Part shown: in pieces, positions 52,619 to 61,790 of the stretch
Layout: every line of letters starts with the position of its first letter
How positions within the stretch are numbered: the stretch's first letter is position 1
From: Anaerolineae bacterium
GTDB lineage: Bacteria > Chloroflexota > Anaerolineae > 4572-78 > J111
Direction of reading: 5' to 3'
Assembly (NCBI GenBank): GCA_023382535.1
Contig: JAHDWA010000002.1
Span: 186,001 to 250,000 of the forward strand
DNA length: 64,000 nucleotides
Notes under the pieces: generated by a model
The model's input: only the letters and a program-made list of their open reading frames with translations
Databases searched by the model: none
Told to the model about the DNA's origin: nothing
Translations under genes and position numbers: made by a program

Positions 52619-53836
52619 ATGAAAATACTAATGATTTCTGAGCAACTGCCCAGTCGCATCGGCGGCAGTATTCGCCAATTCAGCTTAATCCGTGAACTGT
52701 CGCAACGGCACGAGTTCAGTGTGGTTTGCTATGCCTACCCCGCCCAGATGTGTGACCTGGACACAGTAAAACAATTTGTCCACCGCATTGAAGTGATTCA
52801 ACTGCAAGTTCCATTAGTCCCCGCCCAGCAAAACCGGTCCCATCTCTACTGGCGTATCAATGGCTGGCGGCACGCCTTGTTGGATCCTTACCCTATGCGC
52901 GGCCGCTATCCTTTGGCTTCTCAAATGCGCCGTAAGATTAATGCTCTTATAAATGAAGAGCAGTTTGATATTGTCCAGGTTCACCAGGCCTATCTGGCGA
53001 AATTCCTGCCCCACACGGGAGCGGCAACGATCCTCGATATGGCGGACATCCTTTCTGAACACGAACGGCTGGTCATGCTAACCAAGACCAAAACGACCCA
53101 TCGCTTCGCGGCCTGGCTAGAATGGAAGAAAATGCAAACCTTAGAACGTAAGGCGGTGCGCCAGTTCGATATGTGCGTTGCTATATCCCAGGAGGATAAA
53201 GAGAAATTCTTAAAACTCATCTCCCATGCCCACGTAGCAGTGGTACCCAACGGGGTTGATCTCGACTACTTCCAGCCACAGTCTGCTTCACCGAAGAAGG
53301 GAAATCTAGTCTTTGTGGGTAGTATGCAATATGAACCGAACGCGGATGCTGTCTTGTATTTCTGTAAAGAGATCTTGCCGTTAATCAAGCAACACCGCCC
53401 GGACGTTCACTTCCATGTGGTGGGTTGGGGTCCCCCTCCAGAGATCATAGCTTTGAATAACGACCCCAATATTACCGTGACCGGATTTGTCGATGATGTC
53501 AGGCCATATGTCGCTGATAGTATGGTGGCGGTCGTTCCTCTACGTTTTGGCAGTGGCATACGCAACAAAATTCTGGAGGCCTGGGCAACGGCCAGGCCAG
53601 TTGTCTCAACCACGTTAGGTGCTGAAGGATTGGCCGTTCAACACGGTGAAAATATCCTCCTGGCTGATGAACCCAATCAGTTCGCCCAATCTGTTCTCAG
53701 TTTACTTGATGATCAGCAACAACGCATTCGTTTGGCTCAAGCTGGCCGACGCTCAGTTGAGAGTAAATATGCCTGGTCGGAAATCAGCCAACAATATAAT
53801 GCTATATATGAGGCGATTCTGTCCGGTCGGAGCTGA
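52619..53836 (+). CDS. GT-B glycosyltransferase (family 4-like), tandem copy 2
   Basis: A 405-residue duplicate of the preceding gene: MKILMISEQLPSRIGGSIRQ, VAVVPNGVDLDYF, LVFVGSMQYEPNADAVLYF and PLRFGSGIRNKILEAWATAR. ATG 52619 follows GGAGGAG at nine bases, better than the in-frame TTG at 52613. The two copies share blocks along their whole length, including the WLEWKKMQ(A/T)LER helix, so a recent duplication with later divergence is likely. They may add adjacent sugars or the same sugar at two steps. Confidence 0.9.
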   Translation: MKILMISEQLPSRIGGSIRQFSLIRELSQRHEFSVVCYAYPAQMCDLDTVKQFVHRIEVIQLQVPLVPAQQNRSHLYWRINGWRHALLDPYPMRGRYPLASQMRRKINALINEEQFDIVQVHQAYLAKFLPHTGAATILDMADILSEHERLVMLTKTKTTHRFAAWLEWKKMQTLERKAVRQFDMCVAISQEDKEKFLKLISHAHVAVVPNGVDLDYFQPQSASPKKGNLVFVGSMQYEPNADAVLYFCKEILPLIKQHRPDVHFHVVGWGPPPEIIALNNDPNITVTGFVDDVRPYVADSMVAVVPLRFGSGIRNKILEAWATARPVVSTTLGAEGLAVQHGENILLADEPNQFAQSVLSLLDDQQQRIRLAQAGRRSVESKYAWSEISQQYNAIYEAILSGRS

Positions 53837-53892
53837 CGTGGCGTCTCTAACAAAGGCCGTTCTGGGTAAATGGCCAAAAGGAGATAATAGTA

Positions 53893-55809
53893 ATGTGTGG
53901 TATCGCTGGCAAACTGAACTTCGACAGGCAGCCTGTTGCTGAATCAGCCATTACTCGCATGTGTGGGGCAATCATACATCGCGGTCCGGATGACTCAGGT
54001 GTTCTATGCGATCATTACGTAGGATTGGGGGCCAGGCGCCTCAGTATTATTGATATTGCCGGCGGGCATATGCCTATGAGCAATGAAGAGGGGTCCATCT
54101 GGATTGTATACAATGGGGAGATCTATAATTTTCTAGAATTGAGGCAGGAACTCATTCAAGCCGGTCACCGATTTGCGACGCGAACAGATACTGAGGTTAT
54201 CATTCACCTATACGAGCAATATGGTTTGGATTGTCTCCAGTACTTGAACGGGATGTTTGCCTTTGCGATTTGGGATCAACCCCGGCAACGGTTATTCCTG
54301 GCTCGGGACCGATTGGGACAAAAACCCATCTGCTATGCTTTGATGCCCTGGGGGTTGGTTTTCGGTTCTGAAATCTATGCTCTTCTTCAGGACCCGGCAG
54401 TTCCACGTGAGTTAGATTACGAAGCGATAGATCTTTACCTGGCCCTGATGTATGTGCCAAGCCCCTTGACGATTTTTAAAGCTATCCGCAAATTGCGACC
54501 AGGCCATTACCTTATCTGGGAGAATGACCAGGTTTCGATACGGCGTTATTGGGATATTCCTTATGGGGTGAAGCGCGATATCAGCGAAGAGGAGGCTGCT
54601 GAAGAGTTGTGTTTCCTGTTGAAGGATGCCGTCCGGCGGCGATTGATCAGCGATGTGCCGTTAGGAGCATTTCTCAGTGGCGGAATTGACTCGAGCATTG
54701 TTGTGGCTGTCATGAGCGGGTTAATGAGCGAACCGGTCAAGACTTTTTCCATCGGCTATACCTCTGAAAGCCAGAATGAATTAGGCTACGCCTGGCAGTT
54801 AGCCCAGCGATATCAAACAGATCATCATGAGTTCATCGTTGAACCGCAGTTGGTTGACATTCTGCCGAAGTTGAGCCAACACTACGGAGAGCCTTTCGGG
54901 GATGAGTCTGCCGTCGCCACTTATTATGTATCAAAAGTGGCCAGGCAATCAGTAACTGTTGCGTTGAGCGGTGACGGGGGTGACGAGGCTTTCGGCGGTT
55001 ACATCCGCTGCATTTCCGCGTTACATCCCCTGGAGCTAATTCCAGGCCATTTACGAAATGGTCTCCACTCCTTCACCCATAACATCCGCCGTGGCGACGT
55101 CCGGCTCATGTTTGGAGCGTTAAGAGGAACAGTTCGCGGTGTTTCGTCCGCGCTCGGCGAACTAAACCACCCGTTGCTGGCGTTTGCGAATCGAATGACC
55201 TTTCTGTCAAACTCCATGCGCCAACGTCTCTACTCGAATGATTTCCAGCGCCAGCTTTGTATAAATGGCATACCCTGGATAGTCAGAAACCTATCGGCCG
55301 ACAAGAAGCATTGGGACGTGCTGGACAAGATGTTCTATCTGGATCAGAGCATTTATCTACCAGATGATATTCTGGTGAAAGTGGATATTGCCAGCATGGC
55401 CAATTCACTTGAGGTACGTTCACCACTGCTGGACTACCGGGTTGTAGAACTAAGCGCCTCTTTGCCCCCTCAAATGAAAATCCGAAATGGTGAAACCAAA
55501 TATATTTTCCGTCGCACCTTTGGTAATCTCTTGCCACCCGAAATTCTAAAAAGAGAGAAAATGGGTTTCAGTATCCCGATTGATGAATGGATCAGAGATG
55601 ACTTATACCCAATGACCCTTGAGTTGCTCACAGATCGGTCAGCCTGCGAACGAGGCCTATTTAACCAAGCTTGGATAAAAGAGATGCTCGAACGCCACAA
55701 GAATGGTATAGGCAACTATGCCCGGCAGTTGTGGCTGCTCTTGAATTTTGAGATTTGGTACCGATCAGTTGGAGACAGACTTAGTGTGACCGGGATGGAG
55801 CCGGAGTAA
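53893..55809 (+). CDS. asnB: Glutamine-hydrolysing asparagine-synthetase homologue (polysaccharide amidotransferase)
   Basis: A 638-residue AsnB-type protein. The N-terminus MCGIAGKLNF keeps the catalytic Cys2 for glutamine hydrolysis, with RGPDDSG and YNGEIYNFLELR following. The synthetase domain has SGGIDSSIV from Ser262 and the loop SGDGGDEAFGGY. It can make asparagine, but in polysaccharide loci such homologues are often thought to amidate sugar acids or other glycan carboxylates; the setting favours this (inference). It starts at ATG 53893 after AAAGGAGATAATAGTA. The next gene begins 1 bp after its stop. Confidence 0.92.
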   Translation: MCGIAGKLNFDRQPVAESAITRMCGAIIHRGPDDSGVLCDHYVGLGARRLSIIDIAGGHMPMSNEEGSIWIVYNGEIYNFLELRQELIQAGHRFATRTDTEVIIHLYEQYGLDCLQYLNGMFAFAIWDQPRQRLFLARDRLGQKPICYALMPWGLVFGSEIYALLQDPAVPRELDYEAIDLYLALMYVPSPLTIFKAIRKLRPGHYLIWENDQVSIRRYWDIPYGVKRDISEEEAAEELCFLLKDAVRRRLISDVPLGAFLSGGIDSSIVVAVMSGLMSEPVKTFSIGYTSESQNELGYAWQLAQRYQTDHHEFIVEPQLVDILPKLSQHYGEPFGDESAVATYYVSKVARQSVTVALSGDGGDEAFGGYIRCISALHPLELIPGHLRNGLHSFTHNIRRGDVRLMFGALRGTVRGVSSALGELNHPLLAFANRMTFLSNSMRQRLYSNDFQRQLCINGIPWIVRNLSADKKHWDVLDKMFYLDQSIYLPDDILVKVDIASMANSLEVRSPLLDYRVVELSASLPPQMKIRNGETKYIFRRTFGNLLPPEILKREKMGFSIPIDEWIRDDLYPMTLELLTDRSACERGLFNQAWIKEMLERHKNGIGNYARQLWLLLNFEIWYRSVGDRLSVTGMEPE

Positions 55810-55810
55810 C

Positions 55811-57142
55811 ATGAATATTCTACTCATCACCCTTGCCTATCCCCCCAACCATGTGGGGGGAACAGAAATGTCCACCCACACCCTCGCTCGCGGACTTCAG
55901 CAAGCTGGCCACAACGTCCAGGTAATATGTGCCGATGGTTGGTACGACGGACCCCATCATTGGAATGGCGAGATCCAGGATGTATACGAAGGCATACCCG
56001 TGACCCGTTTGCTCATCAATTGGAAGTTAGCCCCGGATCCCTGCCGGTATCAATATGATAACCCGTTGGTAGGTGATTACCTTCATGTCTATCTGTCGTC
56101 TGCTCGCCCCGACGTGGTGCATGTGACTTCATGCATAGCTGTGTCGGCTGCGGCTCTTACTGCGCCAGCTTCGCTGGGCTTACCCCTGGTCTTGACGCTG
56201 ACCGATTTCTGGTTTGTTTGCCCACGTATCAAGTTAATCACAAAAAGAGGTGAGTGCTGCGATGGTCATGTGGCGGCCTGGGAGTGCCTCAAGTGCACCC
56301 TGTGGGGTACCAAGGTGTATCGTTGGTCCAGCCGGGTGCTGCCAGAATATGCTGTAGCGACAATGCTCCGTTGGGTAGCCAGGCAACCATCGCTCAGTCG
56401 GCAGAGCAGCCTCATTGGCCAGGCGTTTGACATCGATCATCGCAGGACATTCCTGAAACAGGCCCTGCAGCAATGCGATCGGATTATTGTCAAATCTAGC
56501 TATATGCGCGATGTCTTTGCCCAACATGGAGTTTCCTTCGACAAGCTGGTAGTGCTGGCGGATGGTGAAGACACCAGTTGGGGGCCGGCAGAGGCTAGCG
56601 ACCACCCATTTGGCGTTGTCCGAATCGGATATATCGGCCATATCATCCCTCCGAAAGGTGTTCACCTGCTTATTCAAGCAATGCGACAACTGACGGGGCC
56701 TGCCGAGCTCTTGATCTTTGGTGACTTGGACCATGATCCGGGGTATACCGATTCTTTACGGGTGTTGGCTGGTCACAATGGACGCATTCACTTTAAAGGC
56801 GGCTTTCCCCACCATCGTATCGGTGAGGTGCTCAGCCAGATTGATGTACTTGTAGTGCCATCAACTTGGCCGGAAACATTCTGTCACGTAGTACGAGAAG
56901 GATTCATCGCCCAGGTACCGGTCATCGGCGCGAATATCGGGGCTATTCCTGAGGCGATAGAGCCGGGGGTAAACGGTTTCCTGTTCTCTCCAGGAGATGT
57001 GAACGACTTGAGTAGATACCTGCAGATGATTATTGATAACCCCCAGATATTAGATCAGCTTAGAGAACGCATCCCGAAGGTTAAGACAATTGATCAACAG
57101 GTTCGCGAACTTACCAATCTCTATGAAACATTGATCCTATGA
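55811..57142 (+). CDS. GT-B family 4 glycosyltransferase with Cys-rich insertion
   Basis: A 443-residue GT4-like enzyme. It begins MNILLITLAYPPNHVGGTEM with the Gly-Gly loop and has the acceptor-side insert RGECCDGHVAAWECLKC at about 148-164, where four Cys and a His could bind a metal. The donor domain shows IGYIGHIIPPKGVHLLIQAM, VVPSTWPETFCHVVREGF and GAIPEAIEPGVNGFLF. Such Cys inserts are known in a subset of GT4 enzymes in surface glycan clusters. It is contiguous with asnB and 31 bp upstream of the epimerase gene. Confidence 0.92.
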   Translation: MNILLITLAYPPNHVGGTEMSTHTLARGLQQAGHNVQVICADGWYDGPHHWNGEIQDVYEGIPVTRLLINWKLAPDPCRYQYDNPLVGDYLHVYLSSARPDVVHVTSCIAVSAAALTAPASLGLPLVLTLTDFWFVCPRIKLITKRGECCDGHVAAWECLKCTLWGTKVYRWSSRVLPEYAVATMLRWVARQPSLSRQSSLIGQAFDIDHRRTFLKQALQQCDRIIVKSSYMRDVFAQHGVSFDKLVVLADGEDTSWGPAEASDHPFGVVRIGYIGHIIPPKGVHLLIQAMRQLTGPAELLIFGDLDHDPGYTDSLRVLAGHNGRIHFKGGFPHHRIGEVLSQIDVLVVPSTWPETFCHVVREGFIAQVPVIGANIGAIPEAIEPGVNGFLFSPGDVNDLSRYLQMIIDNPQILDQLRERIPKVKTIDQQVRELTNLYETLIL

Positions 57143-57173
57143 TTACCGGCAGGTCAAATTGGGGAGGAAGAAA

Positions 57174-58163
57174 ATGAGTACTTTGGTAACTGGAGGGGCG
57201 GGCTTTATTGGCTCACATGTTGCTCGGCACTGTCTGGAACTGGGGCATGAGGTCGTCGTTCTAGACAATCTCAGCGGCGGTTTTGCTGACCAGGTTCCCC
57301 AAGGTGCTGTCTTCATTCAGGGCAGCGTTACTGACCATGAACTAATCCAGCGTATATTCAAAGAGCATAAGGTTGACTATATTTATCATTTAGCGGCTTA
57401 TGCCGCGGAGGGATTGTCACACTTTATCCGCCGCTTCAATTACACCAACAACCTCATTGGCAGTGTCAATCTGATCAACGAAGCAGTGAAACACCGGGTT
57501 AAGTGCTTTGTATTTACCTCGTCCATTGCCGTTTATGGCGCCAATCAATTACCTATGCACGAAAACTTGGTTCCACAGCCAGAGGATCCCTATGGGATTT
57601 CCAAATATGCGGTAGAACTTGACTTGCGTGCAGCGTGTGAATTGTTTGGTTTGACCTATATTATTTTCAGACCCCACAATGTCTATGGAGAGAATCAGAA
57701 CATTGGCGATCGTTACCGCAATGTGATTGGCATCTTTATGAATCAGATTATGCAAAACCAAGCAATGACGATTTTTGGCGATGGCATGCAGACCCGTGCC
57801 TTTAGTTATATTGATGATGTTGCCCCATACATTGCCGGGAGTGTTCACATTCCCGAAGCTTATAACGAGGTAATCAACGTCGGAGCAGACAAAGCCTATA
57901 CCGTTCAGTATCTGGCAGAAGTCGTTGCCCGGGCTTTCGGGGTATCTCCCGAAATTCAGTATCTACCCCCTCGCAACGAGGTCATTCACGCTTATGCAGA
58001 TCATAAGAAAGCTCACCATATTCTGGGACAAAGTGGCACCGTAAGTCTTGAAGAAGGGGTTGAGCGCATGGCTACTTGGGCCAGGCGGTTCGGCGCACGC
58101 CAGAGTCAGGAATTCCACAATATCGAAATACGTCAAGAACTCCCGCCGAGCTGGCAAACCTGA
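57174..58163 (+). CDS. NAD-dependent sugar epimerase/dehydratase (extended SDR)
   Basis: A 329-residue UDP/GDP-sugar epimerase-like protein. The NAD site is TGGAGFIGSH near residue 5, and VLDNLSGG follows. The catalytic Ser is in FTSSIAVYG and the Tyr-x3-Lys in PYGISKYAVE. RPHNVYGENQ is the conserved substrate-side block. It resembles UDP-glucose 4-epimerase relatives and supplies an isomerised nucleotide sugar; the exact substrate is not predictable. The ATG at 57174 follows GGGAGGAAG with six-base spacing and is preferred to the in-frame TTG at 57159. Confidence 0.93.
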   Translation: MSTLVTGGAGFIGSHVARHCLELGHEVVVLDNLSGGFADQVPQGAVFIQGSVTDHELIQRIFKEHKVDYIYHLAAYAAEGLSHFIRRFNYTNNLIGSVNLINEAVKHRVKCFVFTSSIAVYGANQLPMHENLVPQPEDPYGISKYAVELDLRAACELFGLTYIIFRPHNVYGENQNIGDRYRNVIGIFMNQIMQNQAMTIFGDGMQTRAFSYIDDVAPYIAGSVHIPEAYNEVINVGADKAYTVQYLAEVVARAFGVSPEIQYLPPRNEVIHAYADHKKAHHILGQSGTVSLEEGVERMATWARRFGARQSQEFHNIEIRQELPPSWQT

Positions 58164-58186
58164 ACAGATATATAGATGAGGTAAAT

Positions 58187-59149
58187 ATGGCTAGAAACGC
58201 TCACCCTACAATTTCTATCATTATTCTCACCTGGAATCAGTGCAGTTTGACCTTGGATTGTCTGGCCTCCCTGGCAGACCTGAACTACCCTGCCGACCGA
58301 CTGCAGATCATCGTCGTAGACAACGGTTCTGTGGATGGTACTGCCCTGGCCATTCGTGAACGCTACCCATCCGTAAGTGTTTTAGAGAACGGTAAAAACC
58401 TTGGTTTTGCCGAAGGCAACAATATAGGCATCCGTTACGCCCTTCAGAGTAACACGGAGTACCTCATGCTATTGAATAATGATACTACAATAGATCCTTC
58501 GATGCTGAACGAATTACTGGAGGTGATAGAACAAGATCCCACTGTGGGCATCGTTGGCCCCAAAATGCTTTACTTTGAACAGCCCAACATAATTTGGTGT
58601 GCCGGCAACCGGATTGACTGGTGGCTGGGTAGCAGCATTCGTCTCCAGGCTGAGCAGCCTGACCTCAGTCTGGATGAACAGCCGCAAGAGGTTGACTTTA
58701 TCACTGCATGCGCCATTTGCCTCCGGCGCAGCGTTGTTGAACAAATTGGCTTGCTGGATCTTCGCTTCTTTATCTATTATGAGGAAACTGACTGGTGTAT
58801 ACGGGCACGGACAGCCGGCTGGCGCATCCTCTACGTGCCTCGCGCCCGCTTGTGGCACAAAGTTTCAGCCGCAATGGGCCCCACCTCGCCAGCAACCGAT
58901 TACTATATGACACGAAATGTACTGCTCTTCCTGGCCAAGAATCGGCGGGGATTGGCCCGATTGTGCTCTCTGATGCTGGTCGGCGGTCGCAACCTGCTGG
59001 CAGTGGCTGCTTACACTGCCAAGTCCCATGGTGGCCGGCGACTACCTAATCGTAATGCCCGTTTACTGGCGCTACGTGATGTGCTACGCGGACATTGGGG
59101 CAAAATGGGCCCGGACGTTGAAGTGGTGTGCTATCCTAGTCGGACATGA
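58187..59149 (+). CDS. Family 2 glycosyltransferase, rhamnosyltransferase-like (WbbL type)
   Basis: A 320-residue GT2: ISIIILTWNQCSLTLDCLAS, IIVVDNGSVDGT, LLNNDTTID (the Asp-x-Asp-like metal site), FIYYEETDWCIRA and a C-terminal amphipathic region. It resembles WbbL/RfbF-type enzymes that often transfer rhamnose, though the donor is not proven. The ATG at 58187 sits five bases after GAGG; a longer frame from 58076 overlaps the epimerase gene and is not supported. A homologue lies at 61780-62679. The stop overlaps the next start by 4 bp. Confidence 0.9.
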   Translation: MARNAHPTISIIILTWNQCSLTLDCLASLADLNYPADRLQIIVVDNGSVDGTALAIRERYPSVSVLENGKNLGFAEGNNIGIRYALQSNTEYLMLLNNDTTIDPSMLNELLEVIEQDPTVGIVGPKMLYFEQPNIIWCAGNRIDWWLGSSIRLQAEQPDLSLDEQPQEVDFITACAICLRRSVVEQIGLLDLRFFIYYEETDWCIRARTAGWRILYVPRARLWHKVSAAMGPTSPATDYYMTRNVLLFLAKNRRGLARLCSLMLVGGRNLLAVAAYTAKSHGGRRLPNRNARLLALRDVLRGHWGKMGPDVEVVCYPSRT

Positions 59150-60360
59150 GAATCCTGTGTCTCTCTCCCTGGTTACCCTACCCGTTGGACACCGGTTCCC
59201 GCATCCGCGTCTACCACCAATTGCGCGCGCTCGCCCAGCGCCATGAAGTTACTTTGTTGACCTTAGACCCGCAGGGCTGGGCGCCACCCCAGATAGAGGC
59301 CATCGCGCCATTCTGCCAGCGGGTGATCGTAATACCCAGGGATCCGTTCCAGCGGGGACGGTTGCATACCGCCACTCGCTTTTTCTCTATAAGGCCCATT
59401 GTCTACATCCCCTTTCCTGAAATGGTCCATCAGGTACGCCGACTGCATGCTGATCGACCTTTTGATGTCGCTATTGCTAGCAATGCGCTTATGGCTCCTT
59501 ATGCTCTTGAAGTGTCTGGTGTGCCCCATATCTTGGAGGAACATAACTCCCACACTCGCTGGATGCACGACCGTTTCCTGGCTCAGATTTTACCTTTGCC
59601 GAGGCTGCGTTGCTGGTTGAGCTGGCGCAAATCAATTCTGTATGAGTCTCACCTCTTTCCCCAATTCGATCTGGTCACGATGGCTTCGGAACGGGATGCT
59701 AGCACTAGCCGTAAGCTGATACCCAATGGAGGACCACCCGTCGTGTTAGTTCCCAACGGCGTTGATTGCGAACAATTTCGGTCCGGGCTGGCTGAACCCC
59801 AGCCCAACACCTTGATCTTTACGGGGGCTTTGGCTTACTATGCTAATTATGAGGCGATGCAGTTCTTCCTACATCAGATTTACCCGCGGATTCGCAGCCA
59901 ATGTCTTGGTGTTAGTCTATGCATTACTGGGTCCACAAGTAAGGTTGATTTGGACCGTTTACCCCTGAACAATAGCGTGACATTGACTGGTTTTATGGAT
60001 GACGTTCGTCAGTTGATAGCTACTTCTTGGATTTCAGTCGTGCCGATCCTCTCTGGGGGGGGCACTCGGATCAAGATACTGGAAGCGATGGCCCTGGGTA
60101 CACCGGTGGTGGCTACTACCAAAGGAGCTGAGGGATTAGATGTCATAAATGGTGAACATATCCTGCTGGCGGATAATCCCGCCACTTTTGCCGAGCGCAC
60201 CCTGCAACTCCTACGCGATCCAGCCCTTCGTCAGCGTCTGACAATGAATGCCCGACGTCTGGTCGAACAACGTTACGACTGGTCCCGGATTAGTCAATGC
60301 TTTGTAGATCTGGTCGAAGGTGTTGTTGAGAAGTATGTGCATAGAGGAATGGCAACGTGA
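59146..60360 (+). CDS. GT-B glycosyltransferase related to the 51-54 kb pair
   Basis: A 404-residue GT-B enzyme: MRILCLSPWLPYPLDTGSRI, VVLVPNGVDCEQF, TLIFTGALAYYANYEAMQFF, VPILSGGGTRIKILEAMALG and GAEGLDVINGEHILLADNP. It shares the donor-domain order and C-terminal LVEQRYDWSRIS block with the tandem pair at 51255-53836, so all three belong to one subfamily. It starts at ATG 59146 in a 4-bp overlap and ends in a 4-bp overlap with the O-antigen ligase-like gene. The sugar is unknown. Confidence 0.9.
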   Translation: MRILCLSPWLPYPLDTGSRIRVYHQLRALAQRHEVTLLTLDPQGWAPPQIEAIAPFCQRVIVIPRDPFQRGRLHTATRFFSIRPIVYIPFPEMVHQVRRLHADRPFDVAIASNALMAPYALEVSGVPHILEEHNSHTRWMHDRFLAQILPLPRLRCWLSWRKSILYESHLFPQFDLVTMASERDASTSRKLIPNGGPPVVLVPNGVDCEQFRSGLAEPQPNTLIFTGALAYYANYEAMQFFLHQIYPRIRSQCLGVSLCITGSTSKVDLDRLPLNNSVTLTGFMDDVRQLIATSWISVVPILSGGGTRIKILEAMALGTPVVATTKGAEGLDVINGEHILLADNPATFAERTLQLLRDPALRQRLTMNARRLVEQRYDWSRISQCFVDLVEGVVEKYVHRGMAT

Positions 60361-61790
60361 TTGGTAATATGCAGGATGTCTTCCTTAACAACCGTCTACA
60401 GACCTGGGGGGTGATTACGATTGTGCTGCTTGGAGCCGCCTATCTCGGATCTCATCCTTCCATCCTCTGGCTCGCCCTACTTGTCGTCAGTATAGGAGCG
60501 CTCATTCTGCTAAGATGGCCCATCATGGGACTTCTAGCCTTGATTCCTGCGGCTCTGGTCATACCACTTGAGATTGGTACGGGGAGTGAAGTGGCCCTCA
60601 ACCCAGCTTCATTACTAGTGCCAGCCCTGCTCGCCCTCTGGGTGCTGGGTATGGTGCACCGACAAGAGGTGCGCTTGGCGCCTTCGCGCACTAACCGGCC
60701 GTTATTACTCTTCCTGCTGGCTGGTCTTTTCTCGCTCTTGATTGGTAATGCCCTCTGGGATCCGGCGGTATCCCGGCCTGGCCGTTTCATCGTCGTACAA
60801 TTGGCACAGTGGGCCATCTTTGTGTTTTCCGCTGGTGTCTTCTGGTTAATGGGTAACTTGGTATACAAGGAGATTTGGTTGCAGCGGCTGATCAAGCTTT
60901 TCCTGGCTATTGGGGGCGGCTTAACCCTGGCGATTGCGTTGTCCGGCGGTGCCAATCTGGTAAAGCTTGGAGTGACGACGATAGCGGTGGCCCGCGCTTC
61001 TTTTTTGCTGTTAGTGGCTGCTTTAGCCGGCGGGCAACTGCTTTTCAACTGGAGACTTTCCAAAGGCTGGCGTTTGTATTTGCTGGCTGTCCTGGGAGCG
61101 GTGTTATACTATGCATTTTATTTGGAACGCCAAACGGTTGCCTATTGGGTAAGTGTGGCTACCGTGTTGGGGGTACTGACCTGGCTGCGCTGGCCGCACC
61201 TGCGCTGGCTGGCAGTGATCTTTCTTCTTGTATTAACCATGACGGGTATTCTCTCCTCGGCCGTGTATGATTTCGCTGGTGGGGATGAGGAGTGGGAAGA
61301 GAGCGGTGGCTCGCGTCTAACCCTTATTGGAAGAGTGGTTGAGGCAACTATGCGTAACCCAATCACCGGCCTCGGGCCGGCGGCCTATCGTCGTTATGTA
61401 GCGATGAAGCCGTTGGCTTACGGAAAAGCATTTTGGATTGCACCCCAAATCAATTCTCATAACAACTATGTGGATCTCTTTTCCCATGTAGGCTTCCTGG
61501 GGCTGGGACTGTTCTTCTGGTTTGCAATCGAATTGACCAGGCTGGGACTCCGCTTGCGGATCTATTTCACCCATGACTTTGCGGCTGGCTACGTTAACGC
61601 TATGTTAGCTATCTGGGCGGGGGCGATGATCTTAATGCTATTTGTAGATGAAATCCTGCCTTTCGTTTACAACATCGGCTTCCCCGGCTTCCAGGCCAGC
61701 GTGTTGGTCTGGCTGTTTCTGGGTGGATTAGTAGCCCTGGAGAATATGATGCTTCGTGAAACGTTTAAGGAAGGGAGCTATGCCGCCTGA
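60357..61790 (+). CDS. O-antigen ligase/polymerase-like membrane protein (second in locus)
   Basis: A 477-residue protein with about twelve predicted membrane helices. The conserved large-loop features are GRVVEATMRNPITGLGPAAY and the His in NSHNNYVDLFSHVGFLG, typical of Wzy_C/O-antigen ligase proteins. It starts at GTG 60357, overlapping the previous stop; an ATG at 60369 is also possible. It differs from the homologue at 37021 by lacking a TPR tail. Two such proteins in one locus allow one polymerase and one ligase, or two separate glycans. Confidence 0.88.
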   Translation: MIGNMQDVFLNNRLQTWGVITIVLLGAAYLGSHPSILWLALLVVSIGALILLRWPIMGLLALIPAALVIPLEIGTGSEVALNPASLLVPALLALWVLGMVHRQEVRLAPSRTNRPLLLFLLAGLFSLLIGNALWDPAVSRPGRFIVVQLAQWAIFVFSAGVFWLMGNLVYKEIWLQRLIKLFLAIGGGLTLAIALSGGANLVKLGVTTIAVARASFLLLVAALAGGQLLFNWRLSKGWRLYLLAVLGAVLYYAFYLERQTVAYWVSVATVLGVLTWLRWPHLRWLAVIFLLVLTMTGILSSAVYDFAGGDEEWEESGGSRLTLIGRVVEATMRNPITGLGPAAYRRYVAMKPLAYGKAFWIAPQINSHNNYVDLFSHVGFLGLGLFFWFAIELTRLGLRLRIYFTHDFAAGYVNAMLAIWAGAMILMLFVDEILPFVYNIGFPGFQASVLVWLFLGGLVALENMMLRETFKEGSYAA

